Shown here piece by piece: positions 7,675-14,040 of a stretch of 14,040 nt of DNA. This DNA comes from CADEED01 sp035765415 (lineage in GTDB: Bacteria; Pseudomonadota; Gammaproteobacteria; Steroidobacterales; Steroidobacteraceae). Every line of letters starts with the position of its first letter. Position 1 is the stretch's first letter. Both the position numbers and the translations under genes were made by a program. The notes beneath the pieces are model-generated. The model was not told where the DNA came from and searched no databases. It saw only the letters and a program-made list of their open reading frames with translations. The stretch lies in the NCBI GenBank assembly GCA_035765415.1, contig DASTXR010000048.1, positions 1-14,040 of the forward strand, given 5' to 3'.

Positions 7675-8919
7675 ATGCGCGCGTTCGCGTTGCTGTTGTT
7701 GCTTGTCGCGCCGAGCGGTGTTCTGCCGGCGCTGGCCGCAGACACCTGGGTCATCCACGCGGCGAAGATCTATCCCGCTCCGAATGTCGCGCCCATCGAA
7801 GACGGCGTCGTGCTCGTGCGCGCCGGCCAAATCGAATTCGTGGGCAAGCGGAGTTCGGCAAAGATCCCGAAGTCGGCGAAAACGTCCGAGTGCGGCGGCG
7901 GCGTGCTGATGGCCGGTTTTCAGAACAGCCATGTTCATTTCATCGAACCCCGTTGGGAGGATGCAGCCCACAAACCGGCTGCGGAGCTGAATCAATCTTT
8001 CGAAGAAATGCTCACGAAGTACGGTTTCACCACGGTGTTCGACACGGCCTCGGATCAGGCCAATACCGTCGCGTTACGCGCACGAATCAAGAAGGGCGAT
8101 GTCCGTGGTCCGCATATTTTCACGGTGGGCCTTGCGCTGTTTCCGCCCGACGGCATTCCGAGTTACATCAGCCATCTTCCGCCGCGGCTGCTTGCTCGCC
8201 TGTATCAGCCGCGCACCGCGGAGGAAGCGAGAGCCGCAGTCCGAGCGAACATCGCCGCGGGTGCTGATGGCACCAAGCTGTTCCTGCACACCTCGCCGCG
8301 TGAGAACGTGGTGAAGAGAATGTCAGCGGACGTCGCGCGTGCTGCCGTCGAAGAGACTCATGCGCGCGGCAAGCTGGTGATGGCGCATCCCACTTCGCTC
8401 GAAGCCATCCGCCTGGCGCTGGATGTGGGTGTGGACGTGCTGGTGCACACCACGCTGGGCGAAGAATCGGCCTGGGATACCGCCACGGTCGAGCGCATGA
8501 AATCGGCGCGAATGTCCGTCATTCCCACCTTCAAGCTTTGGGTATACGAACTGAAGAAAGAGGACGCGCCTGCATCGGTGGTGGATACCCTGGTCGACGC
8601 TACGCTTCGCGAGCTGGAGTCTTTCAATGCCGTGCAGGGCCAGGTGCTGTTCGGCACCGACGTGGGTTACATGCACGACTACGATCCCACCGACGAATAC
8701 CTGTTCATGGCCAAGGCCGGCATGACACCGGCGCAGATCCTCGAATCGCTCACCGTCGCTCCCGCCGCGCGTTGGCAACAGAAGCGCCAAGGTCAGATCG
8801 CAAAGGGCTTTGCCGCAGACCTGGTGATGCTGGCCGCGAATCCGTTCGATGACGTCAGCAACTTCGCGAACGTGAAATGCGTGCTTCGGGCGGGCACGCC
8901 GATCTACTCAGCGCCGTAG
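7675..8919 (+). CDS. Exported metal-dependent amidohydrolase
   Basis: A 414-aa protein of the amidohydrolase superfamily (imidazolonepropionase/prolidase-like branch), whose members hydrolyse C-N and similar bonds with one or two metal ions. The N-terminus is a signal peptide: MRAFALLLLLVAP, a hydrophobic core, then ALA before ADTW, with cleavage near residue 21. The full metal-ligand set is visible: H86-x-H88 (NSHVHF), the lysine usually carboxylated, K201 (DGTKLF), H238 (MAHPT), H258 (LVHTT) and D329 (FGTDVG). A small N-terminal beta-domain (~24-80) precedes the barrel. The substrate cannot be told from sequence. ATG 7675 is only 9 bases after the REP-like repeat and has no evident Shine-Dalgarno; the signal peptide supports this start. 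It sits between recA and recX, an unusual place. Confidence 0.85.
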   Translation: MRAFALLLLLVAPSGVLPALAADTWVIHAAKIYPAPNVAPIEDGVVLVRAGQIEFVGKRSSAKIPKSAKTSECGGGVLMAGFQNSHVHFIEPRWEDAAHKPAAELNQSFEEMLTKYGFTTVFDTASDQANTVALRARIKKGDVRGPHIFTVGLALFPPDGIPSYISHLPPRLLARLYQPRTAEEARAAVRANIAAGADGTKLFLHTSPRENVVKRMSADVARAAVEETHARGKLVMAHPTSLEAIRLALDVGVDVLVHTTLGEESAWDTATVERMKSARMSVIPTFKLWVYELKKEDAPASVVDTLVDATLRELESFNAVQGQVLFGTDVGYMHDYDPTDEYLFMAKAGMTPAQILESLTVAPAARWQQKRQGQIAKGFAADLVMLAANPFDDVSNFANVKCVLRAGTPIYSAP

Positions 8920-8921
8920 CC

Positions 8922-9479
8922 ATGCGTCGCCCGGCTGGCAAGAAGATCCTGGATGCGGAGAAGGCGGCAGACCCCAGGAGCGCCCATGCCTTTGCCATTG
9001 CCTACCTCGCGCGGCGCGATTTCTCCGCCGCCGACCTGCGGCGCAAGCTCAAGGATCGGGGTTTTGCTGAAAGCGCCATCGAACCCGTGCTGGCCGAGCT
9101 CGAAGCCAGCAATGTCATCAATGACAGCCGCTACGGCGAAAACGTCGTGGCGCACCGGGCGCGCCGAGGGCAGGGGCCGGCCCGTATTCGACAGGAACTG
9201 AAGCGCTCTGGCCTCGATTCCGAAGCCATCCAGACCACCATGGACAAGGCCAAAGACGAAGGTCCGGACTTCATCGGCTTGGCCAGGGCCGCCAGGGCCC
9301 GCAAATTCGGGCCCAAACTCCCCACGGACTGGAAAGAACGCTCGCGGCAGGCCAGATTTTTGCAATACCGGGGCTTTTCAACGGATCATATCCGCGCTGT
9401 TTTGGAGGGCTTCACCGGCGATCCTGTTGAGGTCGAACCTGGGGATGCCGATCCAGCCAGCGAACCCGAACCTACTTAA
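8922..9479 (+). CDS. recX: RecA regulatory protein RecX
   Basis: RecX binds within the RecA filament and limits its growth and activity. The 185-aa product shows the family's three-helix repeats, with recognisable stretches AIAYLARRDFSAADLRRKL, VINDSRYGENV, GPARIRQELKRSG, and FLQYRGFSTDHIRAVL near the end. A short acidic, proline-containing tail (about residues 165-185) follows. It is slightly longer than typical (~150-170 aa). The start is ATG 8922, two bases after the amidohydrolase stop; an in-frame ATG at 8877 would overlap that gene. There is no clear Shine-Dalgarno, so coupling to the upstream gene is likely. recX normally directly follows recA; here the amidohydrolase gene separates them. 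Confidence 0.93.
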   Translation: MRRPAGKKILDAEKAADPRSAHAFAIAYLARRDFSAADLRRKLKDRGFAESAIEPVLAELEASNVINDSRYGENVVAHRARRGQGPARIRQELKRSGLDSEAIQTTMDKAKDEGPDFIGLARAARARKFGPKLPTDWKERSRQARFLQYRGFSTDHIRAVLEGFTGDPVEVEPGDADPASEPEPT

Positions 9480-9497
9480 GCCCTTTAGCCCGAGCCC

Positions 9498-12136
<2,639 letters not shown>

Positions 12137-12140
<4 letters not shown>

Positions 12141-13378
12141 ACGCCGGGACGCGCACGAAGACCCATACGAAGACAATAGTCCAGAAATACGGCGGCACCT
12201 CGATGGGCTCGATCGAGCTCATCCAGCGCGTCGCCGAAAAGATTGCCGCGATTCGTGCATCCGGCGACCACGTTGCGGTCGTAGTCTCTGCCATGGGTGA
12301 CTCCACGGACCGGCTCGTCGACCTCGCCGCGGGCATATCGCGCGAACCGAATGCGCGCGAAATGGATGTGCTGCTTTCCACCGGTGAACAGGTGTCGATC
12401 GCCTTGTTAGCCATGGCGCTGTGCGAACGCGGGGTGCCGGCGCGTTCGTTCACCGGTAGTCAGGTCCGCGTACGCACCACCAGTGTTCATCGGCGCGCGC
12501 GCATCACCGATGTCGAGACTCAGCGACTCAGGAAAACCATGGAAGCCGGAATCGTCCCGGTGGTCGCGGGCTTCCAGGGCATCGACGACGAGGGTGATAT
12601 CACGACCATCGGTCGCGGTGGCTCGGACACCAGCGCGGTGGCGCTGGCCGTTGCACTAAAAGCGGACGAGTGTCAGATACTCACTGACGTAGACGGTGTC
12701 TACACCACCGACCCCCGTTTGGTTCCCGAGGCCAGGCTGCTGTCGCGGATCTCGTTCGAGGAGATGCTCGAGCTCGCCGGCCAGGGTTCGCGAGTCCTGC
12801 ACCTGCGGTCAGTGGAGTTCGCGGCCAAATACAATGTGCCGCTGCGGGTGCTGTCTTCGTTTCGTCCCGGGTCAGGAACGCTCATCTGCAAAGAGGAAAC
12901 CCACGTGGAAGCCCCGCTCATATCCGGTATTGCGTTCAATAGAGATGAGGCGCAGTTGACGATCTCCGGTTTGCCCGACTCCCCGGACTCCGTGGCGCGC
13001 GTCCTTGCGCCGATTTCGACCGCCAATATAGAAGTGGACATGATCGTACTGGCGTCGGGAAGAGATGGCCTTAAGGATTTATCGTTTACGGTTCATCGGG
13101 ATGATTTCCCGGAGGCGCAGCGCATAGCGCAAAACATTACGGCATCATTTTCGGGCGCACATATGACAGCCGACAACACCGTGGCGAAACTCGCAGTGGT
13201 CGGAGTGGGGATGCGGTCGCACGCCGGAGTGGCCACGCAACTCTTTGAATCTCTTGCGCGACAAGGCGTGAAAGCGCTCCTCATTTCCACATCGGAGATC
13301 AAGATCGCAGTGTTGGTTCCCGAAGACGCGCTCGAAAGTTGTGTCAAATGTCTGCACAAAGATTTGCGATTGGCGTAA
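12137..13378 (+). CDS. lysC: Aspartate kinase (monofunctional)
   Basis: Aspartate kinase makes aspartyl-4-phosphate, the first step toward lysine, threonine, methionine and diaminopimelate. The 413-aa product has the kinase opening motif KYGGTSMG (17-24), then STGEQVS (81-87), GFQGIDDEGDITTIGRGGSD (145-164) and DVDGVYTTDPR (184-194). Two ACT domains follow (about 262-335 and 348-411), the usual site of allosteric feedback by lysine or threonine. The start is GTG 12137, sharing GTGA with the alaS stop, which suggests translational coupling. This adds a short basic N-terminal extension (about 10 residues) before the usual start of the fold. The alaS-lysC-csrA order is also found in pseudomonads. 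Confidence 0.96.
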
Positions 13379-13450
13379 GGGTTACTGTCATCTCGGTTAT
13401 GAGACTTGGCCCCGTTACCGGAATGGTCTGCAAGTGGTAATGTTCCGCAC

Positions 13451-13486
13451 CGCTGTTCGTCCGCATTCGCGGGGGTCCGAACAGCG
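13451..13486 (+). promoter_or_regulatory. Two-tier hairpin in the lysC–csrA intergenic leader
   Basis: An outer 9-bp perfect stem, CGCTGTTCG (13451-13459) with CGAACAGCG (13478-13486), encloses an inner stem CCGC (13461-13464) with GCGG (13469-13472) around ATTC. It lies 51 bp upstream of the csrA ATG in a 158-bp gap. No U-tract follows, so it is more likely part of the csrA leader than a lysC terminator. I found no convincing sigma-70 promoter in the gap. Confidence 0.55.
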
Positions 13487-13522
13487 CTACCGCGATAACT
13501 GCGATAAATGAAGAGGCTCGGC

Positions 13523-13533
13523 GGAGGGCCCTC
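13523..13533 (+). promoter_or_regulatory. csrA ribosome binding site inside a palindrome, possible CsrA target
   Basis: GGAGGG (13523-13528) is a strong Shine-Dalgarno 8 bases before the csrA ATG. It overlaps the perfect palindrome GAGGGCCCTC (13524-13533). CsrA binds GGA-containing sites over ribosome binding sites and represses its own mRNA in E. coli, so autoregulation here is plausible but inferred. Confidence 0.5.
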
Positions 13534-13536
13534 AAT

Positions 13537-13764
13537 ATGCTCATTCTGACGAGACGAGTTGGTGAATCAGTAGTCATTGGCGAGGACGTAACCGTTACGG
13601 TTCTCGGAGTGAAAGGAAACCAGGTCCGCATCGGCATCAACGCGCCGAAGACCGTGGCGGTTCACCGTGAAGAAATTTTCGAACGCATCAAGAGCGGCCG
13701 AGGGGCCGACAGTGCGACTGCGGACGAGCCAAACGTCGTTCCGCGGGAAACTTTGCCTGCCTGA
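13537..13764 (+). CDS. csrA: Carbon storage regulator CsrA (RsmA)
   Basis: CsrA is a small dimeric RNA-binding protein that controls translation and stability of many mRNAs by binding GGA motifs near ribosome binding sites. The first ~50 residues closely match E. coli CsrA (MLILTRRVGE, VTVTVLGVKGNQVRIG, NAPK, VHREEI), with the RNA-contacting L4 and R44 in place. The product is 75 aa against 61 in E. coli; the extra length is a variable C-terminal tail rich in Ala, Asp and Pro. The start is ATG 13537 with GGAGGG at good spacing. It lies between lysC and tRNA-Ser, as in pseudomonads. Confidence 0.97.
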   Translation: MLILTRRVGESVVIGEDVTVTVLGVKGNQVRIGINAPKTVAVHREEIFERIKSGRGADSATADEPNVVPRETLPA

Positions 13765-13785
13765 GCGCCCCGGTGGGCGTTCTTT
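13764..13785 (+). terminator. Short intrinsic terminator after csrA
   Basis: AGCGCCC (13764-13770), loop CGGT, then GGGCGTT (13775-13781) form a 7-bp stem with one G-U pair, followed by CTTT. The stem begins at the last base of the csrA stop codon. The U-tract is short, so termination may be partial. Confidence 0.55.
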
Positions 13786-13812
13786 GCCAGCCAGACTCCG
13801 GGTCATTATGAT
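13784..13812 (+). promoter_or_regulatory. Sigma-70 promoter of tRNA-Ser
   Basis: TTGCCA (13784-13789) and TATGAT (13807-13812) each match the consensus at 5 of 6 positions and are 17 bp apart. Initiation would fall near 13819, just before the mature tRNA at 13823. The bases after the -10 (GCGCCCCCC) form a GC-rich discriminator, typical of stable-RNA promoters inhibited by ppGpp. The -35 overlaps the end of the csrA terminator. Confidence 0.72.
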
Positions 13813-13822
13813 TGCGCCCCCC

Positions 13823-13913
13823 GGAGAGATGGCCGAGTGGTCGAAGGCGCACCCCTGCTAAGGGTGTAAGGGTCAAAAGCCCTTCGAGGGTTCGAATCCC
13901 TCTCTCTCCGCCA
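13823..13913 (+). tRNA. tRNA-Ser (anticodon GCU)
   Basis: A 91-nt class II tRNA with encoded CCA. Acceptor GGAGAGA (13823-13829) pairs with TCTCTCC (13903-13909), followed by discriminator G and CCA. The anticodon stem CACCC/GGGTG encloses loop CTGCTAA with anticodon GCT at 13857-13859. A long variable arm (AAGGG…CCCTT) and T-arm GAGGG-TTCGAAT-CCCTC confirm the serine type. It reads AGC/AGU codons. The position after csrA matches serV in E. coli. Confidence 0.97.
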
Positions 13914-13958
13914 AAATTCACCGCAAGTCCCTCGACGAAGCGCGTCGCTATCGGCTCG

Positions 13959-13990
13959 TGGTGACCCCAGCGGGATTCGAACCCTCGAAG
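13959..13990 (-). pseudogene. tRNA-like 3' segment (T-arm, acceptor strand and CCA)
   Basis: Read on the minus strand, this is a tRNA 3' end: T-stem GAGGG, T-loop TTCGAAT, T-stem CCCGC (one mismatch), seven bases TGGGGTC, discriminator A and CCA. Its first 19 bases (13990-13972) are identical to 13882-13900 of tRNA-Ser in inverted orientation. Between here and the window end no D-arm, anticodon arm or matching 5' acceptor (GACCCCA expected) is visible, and a palindrome lies where they should be. It is probably a tRNA remnant or tRNA-derived repeat; an intact tRNA with an unusual body running past the window is less likely. Confidence 0.5.
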
Positions 13991-14010
13991 ATGAAACAAG
14001 CCGGGTTCGA

Positions 14011-14031
14011 CAACTTTGCGGAGCAAAGTTG
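14011..14031. repeat. Perfect 9-bp palindrome beside the tRNA-like segment
   Basis: CAACTTTGC (14011-14019), spacer GGA, then GCAAAGTTG (14023-14031). On the minus strand it would be a tight hairpin 5' of the tRNA-like 3' segment. Its function is unknown. Confidence 0.6.
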
Positions 14032-14040
14032 GACGCGCGC

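Noticed and set aside
13688..14026. A 112-codon minus-strand frame across tRNA-Ser and the right edge
   Set aside because: It is translated from a tRNA and a tRNA-like segment (GFESRWGH-type sequence), a well-known source of spurious proteins.

Overview
This window looks like a piece of a GC-rich gammaproteobacterial chromosome. The evidence is the conserved block pncC–recA–recX–alaS–csrA–tRNA-Ser, which has the same order in enterobacteria, with lysC between alaS and csrA as in pseudomonads. Upstream of recA is a perfect E. coli-type LexA operator (CTGT-N8-ACAG). That operator type argues against Xanthomonadaceae, whose LexA motif differs, and would fit a Nevskiales/Steroidobacter-like lineage; the exact taxon is inference.

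Layout, left to right. Bases 1-2013 hold the 3' part of a gene for a BACON-repeat plus beta-propeller-like protein, truncated by the window edge. It converges on mutS (2037-4709, minus). Upstream of mutS on the same strand is a six-helix HdeD/DUF308-type membrane protein gene (4754-5281). Between the two lies a perfect 14-bp hairpin that contains the mutS Shine-Dalgarno sequence. A 149-bp divergent region separates this pair from a plus-strand run: pncC (NMN deamidase), thpR (RNA 2',3'-cyclic phosphodiesterase), then recA behind its own LexA-controlled promoter region. A REP-like inverted repeat and a gene for an exported amidohydrolase separate recA from recX. Then come alaS, lysC (overlapping alaS by 4 nt), csrA with a structured leader and short terminator, and tRNA-Ser(GCU) with a strong promoter of its own.

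The last ~125 bases hold an odd tRNA-like segment on the minus strand. It has a T-arm, acceptor 3' strand and CCA end, and shares 19 nt exactly with the T-arm of tRNA-Ser in inverted orientation. A perfect 9-bp palindrome lies next to it.

Functionally the window joins DNA repair and SOS (mutS, recA, recX), translation and RNA metabolism (alaS, thpR, csrA, tRNA-Ser), NAD salvage (pncC) and aspartate-family amino acid synthesis (lysC). Most of it is ordinary core genome. The parts worth a second look are non-coding: the mutS ribosome-site hairpin, the recA/amidohydrolase inverted repeat and the tRNA-like right edge. I did not find a convincing new multi-gene system.
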